NCBI RefSeq assembly: GCF_020991365.1
Contig: NZ_JAJLRA010000025.1
Coordinates: forward strand, 1 to 64,000
Length of the DNA: 64,000 bases
Origin: Streptacidiphilus sp. ASG 303
GTDB taxonomy: Bacteria > Actinomycetota > Actinomycetes > Streptomycetales > Streptomycetaceae
Direction: 5' to 3'
Positions 14,626 to 25,798 of this stretch are shown here, one piece after another. The translations under genes and the position numbers were made by a program. The notes below the pieces were generated by a model, which was not told the origin of the DNA, ran no database searches, and worked only from the letters and a program-made list of their open reading frames with translations. Position 1 is the first letter of the stretch. Each line of letters opens with the position of its first letter.

Positions 14626-17199
14626 TCAGGCGGTGCCGGAGTCCTCCGGCGTCTTCGCGGTGCCCTGCCCGGGGGTCTCGGCCTCTGCCTCGGTCTCCGC
14701 CCTGGCGGCGGTGACGGGCGCCTCCGCGGCCTTCCCCGCCGCCTTCTCCGCGGGCTTCCCCGCGGCTGCGGCGGCCGACCCGGCCTCGGCGGCCGACTCG
14801 GGCCCGGCCTCGGCGGCGGGCTCGGCCGCGGGGGCGTCCGCAGCCTTCGCCGTGGCCACGGCGGGAGCGGGAGCCGCCTCCGCGGCCCGGGCCGCCGGCT
14901 TCGCCGCCGGGGCGTCGGTGGTCCGTGCCTCGGCCGGGCTCTGCACCGTCGCGGCCTGCTCGACCGGCCTGGCGCCGACCAGGGCGGGCTCCGGTGCGGG
15001 CTCCGGCTCCGGCTCGGGCAGGGCCTTGACCGAGTCGAGCAGCAGCTGGGCGACGTCGACGACGCGCAGGTGCTCCTTGGCGGTGCCCTCGTTCTTCTTG
15101 CCGTTGACCGAGTCCGACAGCATCACCAGGCAGAACGGGCAGGCGGTGGAGACGATGTCCGGGTCCAGGGAGAGGGCCTCGTCCACGCGCTCGACGTTGA
15201 TCCGCTTGCCGATGCGCTCCTCCATCCACATCCGCGCGCCGCCGGCGCCGCAGCAGAAGCCCCGCTCCTTGTGGCGGTGCATCTCCTCGTTGCGCAGGCC
15301 GGGCACCCTGCCGATGATCTCGCGCGGCGGCGTGTAGACCTTGTTGTGGCGGCCCAGGTAGCACGGGTCGTGGTAGGTGATGAGGCCCTCGACCGGGTTG
15401 ACCGGGACGAGCCTGCCCTCGTCGATGAGGTGCTGCAGCAGCTGGGTGTGGTGGATGACCTCGAAGTGGCCGCCCAGCTGCGGGTACTCGTTGGCGATGG
15501 TGTTGAAGCAGTGCGGGCAGGTGGCCACGATCCGCTTGACCGGGGCGTCCTCCAGCACGGTGTTCAGGGTCTCGACGTTCTGCGCGCCGAGCATCTGGAA
15601 GAGGAACTCGTTGCCCAGGCGGCGGGCGGAGTCACCGGTGCAGGACTCCTCCTTGCCGAGGATCGCGAACGACACGCCCGCGGTGTGCAGCAGCTCCGCG
15701 AAGGCCTTGGTGGTCTTCTTGGCGCGGTCCTCCAGGGCGCCGGCGCAGCCGACCCAGTACAGGTACTCGACCTCGGCCGGGTCGATGTCCTCGCCGATGA
15801 CGGGGACCTCGATGCCGGTCTCCTTCTTCAGCTCCTTCACCCAGTCCAGGCGGGCCTTGGTGGCCATGCCCCACGGGTTGCCCTTGTTCTCCAGGTTCTT
15901 GAGCATCGTCCCGGCCTCGGTCGGGAACGACGACTCGATCATCACCTGGTAGCGGCGCATGTCGACGATGTGGTCGATGTGCTCGATGTCGACGGGGCAC
16001 TGCTCGACGCAGGCGCCGCAGGTGGTGCAGGACCACAGCACGTCCGGGTCGATGACGCCGTTCTCCTCGGCGGTGCCGATCAGGGGGCGCTCGGCCTCGG
16101 CGAGGGCGGCGGCGGGGACGCCGGCCAGCTGCTCGGCGGTGGCCTGCTCCTCGCCCTCCATGTCCTTGCCGCCGCCCGCGAGCAGGTAGGGCGCCTTGGC
16201 GAAGGCGTGCTCCCGCAGGTTCATGATCAGCAGCTTGGGGGAGAGGGGCTTGCCGGTGTTCCAGGCAGGGCACTGCGACTGGCAGCGGCCGCACTCGGTG
16301 CAGGTGGAGAAGTCGAGGATGCCCTTCCAGGAGAAGTGCTCGACCTGGGAGACGCCGAAGACGGCGTCGTCGGCCGGGTCCTCGAAGTCGATCGGCTTGC
16401 CGCCGGAGGTCATCGGCCGCAGTCCGCCGAGGGCGGTGGAGCCGTCCTCCTCGCGCTTGAAGAAGATGTTGAAGAAGGCGAGGAAGCGGTGCCAGGCCAC
16501 ACCCATGGAGGGGTTGATCCCGATGGTGATCGCCCACGCGAAGGAGATGCAGATCTTCAGCATCGCGACGAGGTAGACCAGGTTCGCGAGCGCACCGTGG
16601 GAGAGGCCGCCGAAGGCCTGCGCCAGCGGGTAGCTGACCAGGTAGGCGGGCTCGTAGGAGTCGACGCCGGCGAGGGCGCCCTCCAGGCCGCGGAGCACCA
16701 GGATGCACAGGCCGATGCCGAGGATCGTGTACTCGACGTAGAAGGCCTGCCAGGCGATCGACCCGGCGAACCGGGACTTGCGGCCGGCCCGGGAGGGCAG
16801 GCTCATCAGGCGGATCGCCATCAGCACCAGGATGCCGAGGGTGGTGAGGGTGCCGATCAGCTCGGTGAAGACCTCGAAGGGGGTCCAGTGGCCGAGGACG
16901 GGGAGCACCCACTCGGCGTCGAAGAGCTGCCCGAAGGCGTTCACCAGGGTGAGCACCAGCGAGAAGAAGCCGACGGCCACGAACCAGTGCGCGACGCCGA
17001 CGACGCCCCAGCGGTTCATGCGGGTGTGGCCGAGGAACTCCTTGGCCACGGTCTTGGTGCGCTGCGCCGGGTTGCCGGTACGGGTGTCGTCGGGCTGTCC
17101 GACCTTGACGACCTTGTAGATGTACGCGGCCGCGCGGGCGGCGAGCGCGATGCCGATCACGCTGGTGACCAGCGAGATGACGATCGCTGCGAGCTGCAT
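14626..17199 (-). CDS. Membrane heterodisulfide-reductase-like Fe-S oxidoreductase
   Basis: The product is 857 aa. About six N-terminal hydrophobic helices resemble the NarI/HdrE-type membrane domain. Then come two 4Fe-4S motifs, CTECGRCQSQCP (about residue 300) and CTTCGACVEQCP (about 393), and two cysteine-rich CCG-type blocks (CTGDSA...CPHCFN and HDPCYLGRHN...GFCCGAGGARMW...ACPFC). The last 140 residues are an Ala/Pro/Glu-rich tail of no clear function. The order matches the M. tuberculosis Rv0338c-type iron-sulfur reductases, which probably pass electrons between a quinone or heme and a cytoplasmic thiol/disulfide or other partner; the substrate is unknown. Single leftward gene, divergent from dnaK with 404 bases between. 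Confidence 0.88.
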   Translation of the reverse strand: MQLAAIVISLVTSVIGIALAARAAAYIYKVVKVGQPDDTRTGNPAQRTKTVAKEFLGHTRMNRWGVVGVAHWFVAVGFFSLVLTLVNAFGQLFDAEWVLPVLGHWTPFEVFTELIGTLTTLGILVLMAIRLMSLPSRAGRKSRFAGSIAWQAFYVEYTILGIGLCILVLRGLEGALAGVDSYEPAYLVSYPLAQAFGGLSHGALANLVYLVAMLKICISFAWAITIGINPSMGVAWHRFLAFFNIFFKREEDGSTALGGLRPMTSGGKPIDFEDPADDAVFGVSQVEHFSWKGILDFSTCTECGRCQSQCPAWNTGKPLSPKLLIMNLREHAFAKAPYLLAGGGKDMEGEEQATAEQLAGVPAAALAEAERPLIGTAEENGVIDPDVLWSCTTCGACVEQCPVDIEHIDHIVDMRRYQVMIESSFPTEAGTMLKNLENKGNPWGMATKARLDWVKELKKETGIEVPVIGEDIDPAEVEYLYWVGCAGALEDRAKKTTKAFAELLHTAGVSFAILGKEESCTGDSARRLGNEFLFQMLGAQNVETLNTVLEDAPVKRIVATCPHCFNTIANEYPQLGGHFEVIHHTQLLQHLIDEGRLVPVNPVEGLITYHDPCYLGRHNKVYTPPREIIGRVPGLRNEEMHRHKERGFCCGAGGARMWMEERIGKRINVERVDEALSLDPDIVSTACPFCLVMLSDSVNGKKNEGTAKEHLRVVDVAQLLLDSVKALPEPEPEPAPEPALVGARPVEQAATVQSPAEARTTDAPAAKPAARAAEAAPAPAVATAKAADAPAAEPAAEAGPESAAEAGSAAAAAGKPAEKAAGKAAEAPVTAARAETEAEAETPGQGTAKTPEDSGTA

Positions 17200-17534
17200 C
17201 GGCTGCTCCGTCTCCTCCGGCGGTGGGGGTGGGTGGTACGGGGATACAGGGCTCCCCTCCCTCGGAGTGTACCCATGAGTAACTTAAAGAGGGCGGAGCG
17301 GGTCGGACACTACTGCGCGCCGCGGCCCGTCCATAAGGCGCGGCGCCTATGGCCGCGGTCACGTAAGGCAACACTCACCCGTCCGCGGCGCCGCCGCCAC
17401 CCGTCCGCCGCGCACCCGTCCGCCGTGTCGCCGCCGCCCGCGCAGCCGCGCCGCCGCCCGCCCGCCGTGCCGTCGTCGCCCGGGCCGCCGTGCGGGGTCC
17501 GGCAGGAAAGTTGAGCGCCCGGCGCTCACCTCCG

Positions 17535-20089
<2,555 letters not shown>

Positions 20090-20098
20090 CGGTGCGTG

Positions 20099-20145
20099 CG
20101 CCGCGGAGCCGTGCCCCGGGTGCACCGGTGCACGGTTCCGCGGCG
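20099..20145 (+). promoter_or_regulatory. Hairpin between grpE and dnaJ
   Basis: CGCCGCGGA/TCCGCGGCG outer and CCGTGC/GCACGG inner stems, each perfect, with a single opposed base between and a 15-base loop. It lies ten bases after the grpE stop inside the operon, so it may act as a partial terminator or an mRNA stabiliser that sets dnaJ-hspR levels. Confidence 0.65.
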
Positions 20146-20218
20146 CCGCGACCGTCGCGGCCGCGGCAGGCCCGGCGTCCGTGACGAGCCCGAGAACGGT
20201 CGGGAGGAGGAGTTTCCG

Positions 20219-21385
20219 TTGAGCACCAAGGACTACGTGGAGAAGGACTACTACAAGGTCCTCGGCGTGCCCAAGGACGCCTCCACGGCGGAGATCAAGA
20301 AGGCGTACCGGAAGCTGGCGCGGGAGTTCCACCCCGACGCCAACAAGGGCGACGCCAAGGCCGAGGAGCGCTTCAAGGAGATCTCCGAGGCCAACGACGT
20401 GCTGTCCGACCCGGCGCGCCGCAAGGAGTACGACGAGGCGCGCTCGCTCTTCGCCGGCGGGTTCCGCGGCGCGGGCGGCGCGGGCGGGGCCGGCTTCGGC
20501 TTCGACCTCGGCGACCTCTTCAACGGCCAGCAGGGCGGCGGCGGTGCCGGGGGCTTCGGGGGCGGCGGCATCGGCGACGTCTTCGGCGGCCTCTTCAACC
20601 GCGGCGGCGGCCGCCAGGCGCCCCGGCGGGGCGCCGACGTCGAGTCCGAGGTCACCCTCGACTTCGACGAGGCCGTGGACGGCGCCACCGTCCCGATCCG
20701 GATGACCAGCCAGGCCGCCTGCAAGGCGTGCTCCGGCACCGGCGCCCGGGCGGGCACCACCCCCCGGGTCTGCCCCACCTGCGTGGGCTCCGGCCACGTC
20801 AGCCGAGGCCAGGGGGCGTTCGCGCTCTCCGAGCCGTGCCGCGACTGCAAGGGCCGCGGACTCATCGTCGACGACCCCTGCGACGTCTGCCACGGCAGCG
20901 GCCGGGCCACCTCGGCGCGCACCATGCAGGTCCGCATCCCGGCCGGGGTGCAGGACGGGCAGCGCATCCGCCTCAAGGGCAAGGGCGCCCAGGGCGAGCG
21001 CGGCGGCCAGCCCGGAGACCTCTACATCACCGTCAACGTCCACCCCCACCCGGTCTTCGGGCGCAAGGGCGACAACCTGACGGTCACCGTGCCGGTCTCC
21101 TTCCCCGAGGCGGCGCTGGGCGGCACCATCGACGTGCCGACCCTCGGCGGCCCGCCCGTGAAGCTGAAGCTTCCCGCCGGGACCGCCAACGGGCGGACCC
21201 TGCGGGCCCGTGGCAAGGGCGCCACCCGCAAGGACGGCACCCGCGGCGACCTGCTGGTCACCGTGGAGGTCGTGGTGCCGCACCAGCTGGCCGGCGAGGC
21301 CCTGGCGGCGCTGGAGCAGTACCGCGAGGCCACCGCCTCGGACGACCCGCGTGCCGCGCTCTTCAAGGCGGCGGAGGGAGCGTGA
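20219..21385 (+). CDS. dnaJ: Co-chaperone DnaJ (Hsp40)
   Basis: The product is 388 aa from the TTG at 20219, preceded by GGGAGGAGG at 20202-20210; the longer frame to 20096 has no ribosome site and is not DnaJ-like. J domain with HPD at residues 38-40, Gly/Phe-rich region (GAGGAGGAGFGFDLG), then four C-x2-C-x-G-x-G type zinc repeats (CKACSGTG, CPTCVGSG, CRDCKGRG, CDVCHGSG) and the C-terminal substrate domain. It stimulates DnaK ATPase and delivers substrate. Two bases before hspR in effect (stop 21385, start 21390). Confidence 0.98.
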   Translation: MSTKDYVEKDYYKVLGVPKDASTAEIKKAYRKLAREFHPDANKGDAKAEERFKEISEANDVLSDPARRKEYDEARSLFAGGFRGAGGAGGAGFGFDLGDLFNGQQGGGGAGGFGGGGIGDVFGGLFNRGGGRQAPRRGADVESEVTLDFDEAVDGATVPIRMTSQAACKACSGTGARAGTTPRVCPTCVGSGHVSRGQGAFALSEPCRDCKGRGLIVDDPCDVCHGSGRATSARTMQVRIPAGVQDGQRIRLKGKGAQGERGGQPGDLYITVNVHPHPVFGRKGDNLTVTVPVSFPEAALGGTIDVPTLGGPPVKLKLPAGTANGRTLRARGKGATRKDGTRGDLLVTVEVVVPHQLAGEALAALEQYREATASDDPRAALFKAAEGA

Positions 21386-21389
21386 CCTG

Positions 21390-21908
21390 ATGGACCCGCG
21401 AGGCACCGGCGGCATCGGCCCGGGTGTGGGGGACGGCCTTCCCGGCGGCCCCCGCCCGTCCCGGCCGGCGGCCGCCCCCTACCAGCTCACCGAGGACACC
21501 CCGGTCTACGTCATCTCGGTGGCCGCCCAGCTCTCCGGGCTGCACCCGCAGACGCTGCGGCAGTACGACCGGCTGGGCCTGGTCTCCCCGGACCGCGCGG
21601 CCGGCCGCGGCCGGCGCTACTCGGCCCGCGACATCGAGCAGCTGCGCGAGGTGCAGCGCCTCTCCCAGGAGGAGGGCATCAACCTCGCCGGCATCAAGCG
21701 GATCATCGAGCTGGAGAACCAGGTGGCCGCCCTGCAGTCGCGGGTGACCGAGCTGCTCGACGCCGTGGAGGGGGCGGCGGCCGCGATGCAGCAGCGCGAG
21801 GCGGCCGTGCACGCCTCCTACCGCCGCGACCTGGTGCCCTACCAGCAGATGCAGCAGTCCAGCGCGCTGGTGGTCTGGCGGCCCAAGGCCAGGCGTCCGG
21901 GGCAGTAG
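21390..21908 (+). CDS. hspR: MerR-family heat-shock repressor HspR
   Basis: The product is 172 aa from the ATG at 21390. A Pro/Gly-rich N-terminal extension is followed by VYVISVAAQLSGLHPQTLRQYDRLGLV, the MerR-type helix-turn-helix, GRGRRYSARDIEQL, and a coiled coil (IIELENQVAALQSRV). HspR binds HAIR sites and represses dnaK-grpE-dnaJ-hspR and clpB, with DnaK as corepressor in Streptomyces. Both targets in this window carry HAIR sites (17562-17582, 26092-26112). Last gene of the operon. Confidence 0.97.
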   Translation: MDPRGTGGIGPGVGDGLPGGPRPSRPAAAPYQLTEDTPVYVISVAAQLSGLHPQTLRQYDRLGLVSPDRAAGRGRRYSARDIEQLREVQRLSQEEGINLAGIKRIIELENQVAALQSRVTELLDAVEGAAAAMQQREAAVHASYRRDLVPYQQMQQSSALVVWRPKARRPGQ

Positions 21909-21939
21909 GCCCGCTCGCGTGGACGGGCTCCCTGAGCCG

Positions 21940-21972
21940 TCGGGCGGCCGTCCGGAACGGACGGCCGCCCGA
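21940..21972 (+). terminator. Terminator of the dnaK operon
   Basis: 14-bp perfect stem TCGGGCGGCCGTCC and complement, loop GGAAC. Confidence 0.85.
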
Positions 21973-22071
21973 GGCGTGTCCGGGCCCGGTGCGTGTCCGG
22001 GACGGTCCGCCGGACGGATCCGCGCGGGGCCCGAGGGGCCCTCGGGCCGCTCCGCCGGACAGGCGGTGCGC

Positions 22072-23088
22072 TCACGGGGTGTCCGCCGCCTCCCCGCCCT
22101 GCCTGCGCCCCTCCTCCCGCCCCATCCGCCACGCCAGCTGGAACAGGGTGTCCGCCCCGTACTGCTCGCGGACCTTCGCGATGTGGGCGGCGACGGTGCG
22201 CTGGCTGAGACTCAGCCGGCTCGCGATCGCCTGCTGGCCCAGCCCCTCGGCGAGCAGCCGCACGATGACGCGCTGCGTCTTCGAGGCGAGCTCGGCCGGG
22301 GACGGGGTGACCCCGCCGAGGGGGTCGGCCCGCGCCCAGTCCCGCTCGAAGCACGCCAGAATGTAGGCCACGGTCGCCCGGTCCTCGGTGAAGGCCGCCA
22401 CGCCGGTGTCGCCGGCCACCGGCATCACGGCGGTCCTGCGGTCGATGATGAAGACCCGCTGCAGCTGCTCGTCCAGGGTCCGCACCTCGCCGCCCCACGC
22501 GGTGACGGCCTCGGCGACGCTGCGCACCGTGGGGTCGTGCCGTGCGGCCGACTGGTAGAGGGTGCGCCGTGCCACTCCGCGGCGGAGCAGGGGGAGCTCG
22601 TGCTCCAGCATCACCTCCAGGGTGTTGGGGGCGCGGTTGTTCCCCGGCTGGACCGTGATGATCTCCTCGGTGCTCGCCGAGATCAGCTGGGCGATCTGCT
22701 CGCGGATCGCCGCTTTGCCTTCTACATAGCGCGTGGCCTGCGAACGGTCCTGCGGGCGTCTGCTGCGGTGGAACTCCTGCGACAGCCCGTCGAGCCGTTC
22801 CGGCAGCCCTGCCGCGTAGTCCATGAGCGCCCGGGCCTGCTCGTGCAGGGCGATGCCCCAGCGGGCCCTCAGCAGGTCGGGATCGACGGCGACATAGGCG
22901 GAATCGGTGGCCACGTAGGTGAGCAGGCCGGTTTCCACGAGTCGTTGCAGCGCCTCCTGGTCCGCCGAGGCCATCTTTTCCGACGGCCTGGTTCCCCCTG
23001 CTTCGAGTACGGAGAGGTACAGCTTCTCCGCTCCGGCGGTCAGGACGAATCGGGATCCGTCCATCGGCGGTACAGCGCTGTCCGACAC
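22072..23088 (-). CDS. LuxR-type regulator A (paralog pair)
   Basis: The product is 338 aa from the GTG at 23088 (GGGGA eight bases upstream; the longer frame has no site). About 50 N-terminal residues resemble a winged helix of the TrmB/PadR kind (AEKLYLSVLEAGG...LVETGLLTYV). A middle domain (REQIAQLISASTEEIITVQPG... to VAYILACFERDW) matches the sensor part of streptomycete TrmB-LuxR fusions. The C-terminal LuxR helix-turn-helix is GLGQQAIASRLSLSQRTVAAHIAKVREQ. No receiver domain is present, so it is not a two-component regulator. Divergent from and clearly homologous to the next gene along its whole length. Probable target is the small secreted-peptide gene or its partner; this is inference. 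Confidence 0.85.
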   Translation of the reverse strand: MSDSAVPPMDGSRFVLTAGAEKLYLSVLEAGGTRPSEKMASADQEALQRLVETGLLTYVATDSAYVAVDPDLLRARWGIALHEQARALMDYAAGLPERLDGLSQEFHRSRRPQDRSQATRYVEGKAAIREQIAQLISASTEEIITVQPGNNRAPNTLEVMLEHELPLLRRGVARRTLYQSAARHDPTVRSVAEAVTAWGGEVRTLDEQLQRVFIIDRRTAVMPVAGDTGVAAFTEDRATVAYILACFERDWARADPLGGVTPSPAELASKTQRVIVRLLAEGLGQQAIASRLSLSQRTVAAHIAKVREQYGADTLFQLAWRMGREEGRRQGGEAADTP

Positions 23089-23187
23089 ATTCGTCCCCAG
23101 TCGTCTCTCGCTCGTCCGAACGCGGGAGCGGATAGGATCGCCGTCCCGGCCGCCCACCGGCCTGTACGGTGAACGACTGGGCAAGAT

Positions 23188-23193
23188 TATGAT
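23188..23193 (+). promoter_or_regulatory. Candidate -10 box in the LuxR divergent promoter region
   Basis: TATGAT on the + strand, 52 bases before the start of regulator B. The 157-bp spacer between the two regulators must hold both promoters. No convincing dyad was found in it. Confidence 0.35.
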
Positions 23194-23245
23194 CCGAGCC
23201 AGTCCGAATGCGCCGCTCGCCTTCGGTCGGGGGCAAGGGGATGCC

Positions 23246-24265
23246 ATGGATGGAGCAGGCAGGGTCGACCAGGTCACACCCTCGGCAGACCTGCTTTCCG
23301 CCGGGGCGCGGCAGTTCTATCTCGAGGTGGTGCGGTCCGGCGGGCGATGCTCGGCCGGGACGGATTCCCCCGACGGAGACGTGCTGGAGGAGCTTCGCAC
23401 GATCGGTCTGCTGGTTCCCGACCCGGACGACCGCGGCGTGCTCGTCGCCGTCGATCCGCACCAGCTGTCGGCCGGCCTCAGCGCCGCGTGGCAGCGGCAG
23501 GCGCTCGAACTGATCTCACGGTCCGTCGGTATAGCCTCCGACCTCCAGGGCCTCGTCGAGGCATACCGCGAGACCGGCGCTCCGGAGGAGACCGGTGGGG
23601 TCATCGACTACGTCTTCGGCAAGGTCGGGATCAACCAGCGGCTGGTGTCCCTGCTCGAAGGCTGCTCCGAGGAGATGCTGACGGCCCAACCGGGCGGCGG
23701 ACGCAGCCCGGAGGCTATCAAGACCGCGATCGAGCGTGACATCGCCGTGCTGCGCCGAGGGGCGTCGATCCGGACGGTGTACCAGCCGAGCGCCAGGTAT
23801 TCGGCCCCCACACGCCACTACGTCGAGAGCATGACCAAGGAGGGCGGGCAGGTCCGCACGCTCGCGGAGCCTTTCGTGCGCCTCATCGTGATCGACCGTG
23901 CCGTGGCAGTGATTCCTGTCGGTGGGGACACGGGTAAAGCCGCCTTCGTCAGGGACGAAGCGGTCATCAGCTACCTGGTGGGCATCTTCGAGGGTTTCTG
24001 GGAGCGGGCCATTCCCTTCACGGGCGGATCGGAAGTCCCTCCGCAGGTGGTCTCCCGGATGAGGCACCAGATCGTGCAGTTCATGCTGCAGGGCGTTGGG
24101 CATCGGATCATCGCGCGCCGACTCGGCTTGAGCGAACGCACTCTGGCCCGGCACATCGCCGAGATGCGTGAGGAGTACGGGGCGGAAACGCTCTTCCAAC
24201 TGGGGTGGCAGCTGGCGAAGAACCCCTACGGACTGCCCGTGGAGGACGGCGTCGAACTCCCGTGA
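23246..24265 (+). CDS. LuxR-type regulator B (paralog pair)
   Basis: The product is 339 aa from the ATG at 23246 with AAGGGGA upstream. Same architecture as regulator A: N-terminal winged-helix-like part, central domain (QRLVSLLEGCSEEMLTAQPG, IRTVYQPSARYSAP, VRLIVIDRAVAVIPVGGDTGKAAFV) and LuxR helix-turn-helix GVGHRIIARRLGLSERTLARHI. Shared blocks with A include LYQSAAR/VYQPSAR, VIDRAVAVIPVGGDTG/IIDRRTAVMPVAGDTG and REEYGAETLFQL/REQYGADTLFQL. The pair likely arose by duplication and inversion. It ends nine bases from the convergent stop of the secreted peptide. Ligand unknown. Confidence 0.85.
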   Translation: MDGAGRVDQVTPSADLLSAGARQFYLEVVRSGGRCSAGTDSPDGDVLEELRTIGLLVPDPDDRGVLVAVDPHQLSAGLSAAWQRQALELISRSVGIASDLQGLVEAYRETGAPEETGGVIDYVFGKVGINQRLVSLLEGCSEEMLTAQPGGGRSPEAIKTAIERDIAVLRRGASIRTVYQPSARYSAPTRHYVESMTKEGGQVRTLAEPFVRLIVIDRAVAVIPVGGDTGKAAFVRDEAVISYLVGIFEGFWERAIPFTGGSEVPPQVVSRMRHQIVQFMLQGVGHRIIARRLGLSERTLARHIAEMREEYGAETLFQLGWQLAKNPYGLPVEDGVELP

Positions 24266-24274
24266 CGCGAAGGT

Positions 24275-24463
24275 TCAGTCCCAGGCGCTGTCGGATGCAA
24301 CGAAAGTGACGACGCGTGCAGTGCTCGCCGAGGAATGGACCGTGCTCTGCTCACGAGGGCTCTTGACGTCCCACGCGCTGTCCGCACTGGCCTGAGCCGC
24401 TCCCATGAGCAGGGTGGCGACAGCGGCGAGTGCACAGACCGTGAGTCGACGCGCGTTCTGCAA
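24275..24463 (-). CDS. Small secreted peptide with terminal DSAWD repeats
   Basis: The product is 62 aa from a TTG start at 24463, supported by GAAGGAG seven bases upstream. Residues 1-27 are a textbook signal peptide (MQNARR, hydrophobic LTVCALAAVATLLMGAA, then cleavage after QASA). The predicted mature peptide is about 35 residues. It begins DSAWD and ends DSAWD, with a Ser/Thr/Val-rich centre (STVHSSASTARVVTF) and no cysteine, so it is neither a disulfide peptide nor an obvious lanthipeptide precursor. Convergent with regulator B. It could be an extracellular signal read by the adjacent regulators, but no experiment is known to me. Confidence 0.75.
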   Translation of the reverse strand: MQNARRLTVCALAAVATLLMGAAQASADSAWDVKSPREQSTVHSSASTARVVTFVASDSAWD

Positions 24464-24575
24464 GGTTGGGCTCCTTCCCCGAGAGGCTGAGGCCGCACGT
24501 CGTACCTCTACTCGACGAAGGAACGGCCGTCACCATGATGGCGCATTCCCGAAGTAGTGTCACCGCCCTCTCGCA

Positions 24576-24610
24576 ATCAAGTTAATGTCATGAACATTTC
24601 AATTAAGAGA
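24576..24610 (-). promoter_or_regulatory. AT-rich islet and dyad upstream of the peptide gene
   Basis: This is one of the most AT-rich stretches of the window, holding AATGT-CATGA-ACATT (24584-24598) and TTAAT/ATTAA elements. On the minus strand it is about 115-140 bases before the peptide start, and TTGATT with a loose -10 (CTACTT) 17 bases on reads toward it. Likely regulator-binding and promoter region. Confidence 0.4.
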
Positions 24611-25175
24611 AGAGCGGGGTCCTCTGCTGCTCCCGCCGGTGAGTGCGGGAAGTCCCGGAAGCCCGGGCTGCGACCGGTGTTCGCTGCACCGGCCGCAACC
24701 CCCGGCGGCCGCGCGACGTCACGACCCCGTCTCTCCCCCGAGGGGACGGGGCGTCCGGCGGTGGCGCACGGCTGCCGGCACAGGAGGCTCCCCGGGGCCG
24801 CACGCCCCGCCTCCGGTGCGACTCCACGCTTTCGCGGGCGGGCCTCCGGGGACAAGGCCGACCGGAGGTCATCTTGGTGCGTTTGCACGGACATGCAGCC
24901 TTCCGACCGGCGCGGAACCGTCCGCGGCCGGCGCGCGTCCCACCCTGCGCCCGCCGATCGGCGGGGACCCCCGCCGGTCGGCGGGGGTGGTGCGTCATGT
25001 CGATGCCAGGCGGCGAGATGACACCCGGTGCCAGTGGACGCCCGGTGTGTGCGCAGTGGACGATCGGTGCTACCCCCTCAAGGCGCCGGGCCCGGCCGCC
25101 GTTCGTCCCCCGCATACCGCACCGTCACCAGGGGCTTGGCACTCCCCCCGGTCGGCCGTTCCCCCGGAGTCGACA
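24611..25175. other. Gene-free stretch
   Basis: No frame here has a credible ribosome site, codon pattern or family motif. GC-rich with scattered short dyads. It must carry the promoter of the gene starting at 25176. Confidence 0.5.
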
Positions 25176-25766
25176 ATGAGTGATGTCTTCATGCGCCCCG
25201 GCGCCCACCGCATGCACACCCCGCGTCGGGCCAGGGTGTTCCTCGCCGCACCGCTGATGCGGCTCACCGGCCCCGCGGACAGCGTGGTGACGCTGGCCAG
25301 CCGTACCCGGCTGACCGCGCTCCGCGCCGCGCTGCTCCGCTCGGGCGCCGCCGTCTTCAGCGCGCACCACAGCGACGCGTGGACGGTGGCCGGGCGGGTC
25401 CCCGAGCCGAGGGTCCCCTCGGACTACCGGGCGATGCAGTCCGCGGACCTGGTCTTCGCCTACGTGGGCGCCCCCCTCTCGGCCGGCGTCAGCCTCGAGC
25501 TCGGCTGGGCGTCGGCGCTGCGCAAGCCCGTGGTGCTGCTGGTGGAGGAGGCGGTCACCTACAACCCGCTGATCGCCACCATCGAGCAGGTCGCCCCGGT
25601 GCTGCCCCTGGTGTTCGACGACACCTGGTCCCCCGACGCCCTGGCGCACACCGTGGAGACCGCCCTCGACTGGGCGGGCATGGCGCTGTCCAACGCCGAG
25701 GGCTTCTGGACCGCCCCCCAGGACGACCTCTACAGCCTGCACCGGGCGGCGGTCGGCGAGGGCTGA
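25176..25766 (+). CDS. Nucleoside 2-deoxyribosyltransferase-like protein
   Basis: The product is 196 aa from the ATG at 25176 with CCGGAG upstream. It begins the fold at RRARVFLAAPLM, then ...MQSADLVFAYVGAPLSAGVSLELGWASALRKPVVLLVEE, the pattern of the nucleoside 2-deoxyribosyltransferase superfamily. The Glu of SLELGWA corresponds to the usual catalytic Glu and a DxxxAYxG-like element binds the nucleotide. Known family members cleave or exchange N-glycosidic bonds of deoxynucleosides or nucleotides. No partner gene is nearby, so metabolic salvage is the default guess. Followed by a strong terminator. Confidence 0.75.
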   Translation: MSDVFMRPGAHRMHTPRRARVFLAAPLMRLTGPADSVVTLASRTRLTALRAALLRSGAAVFSAHHSDAWTVAGRVPEPRVPSDYRAMQSADLVFAYVGAPLSAGVSLELGWASALRKPVVLLVEEAVTYNPLIATIEQVAPVLPLVFDDTWSPDALAHTVETALDWAGMALSNAEGFWTAPQDDLYSLHRAAVGEG

Positions 25767-25798
25767 GCCGCCCGCGGCACGCGGGACCCCACACGACG

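Noticed and set aside
12142-17514. A 1790-codon open frame opposite the AlaX, YIP1 and Fe-S genes
   Set aside because: Long antisense frames are usual in very GC-rich DNA; the opposite-strand genes have family motifs and ribosome sites.
22072-24265. The two LuxR genes as a two-component system
   Set aside because: Neither has a receiver domain and no histidine kinase is nearby.
24639-25175. Long N-terminal extension of the deoxyribosyltransferase-like gene
   Set aside because: No ribosome site at the distal start, low-complexity sequence, and a good site before the ATG at 25176.
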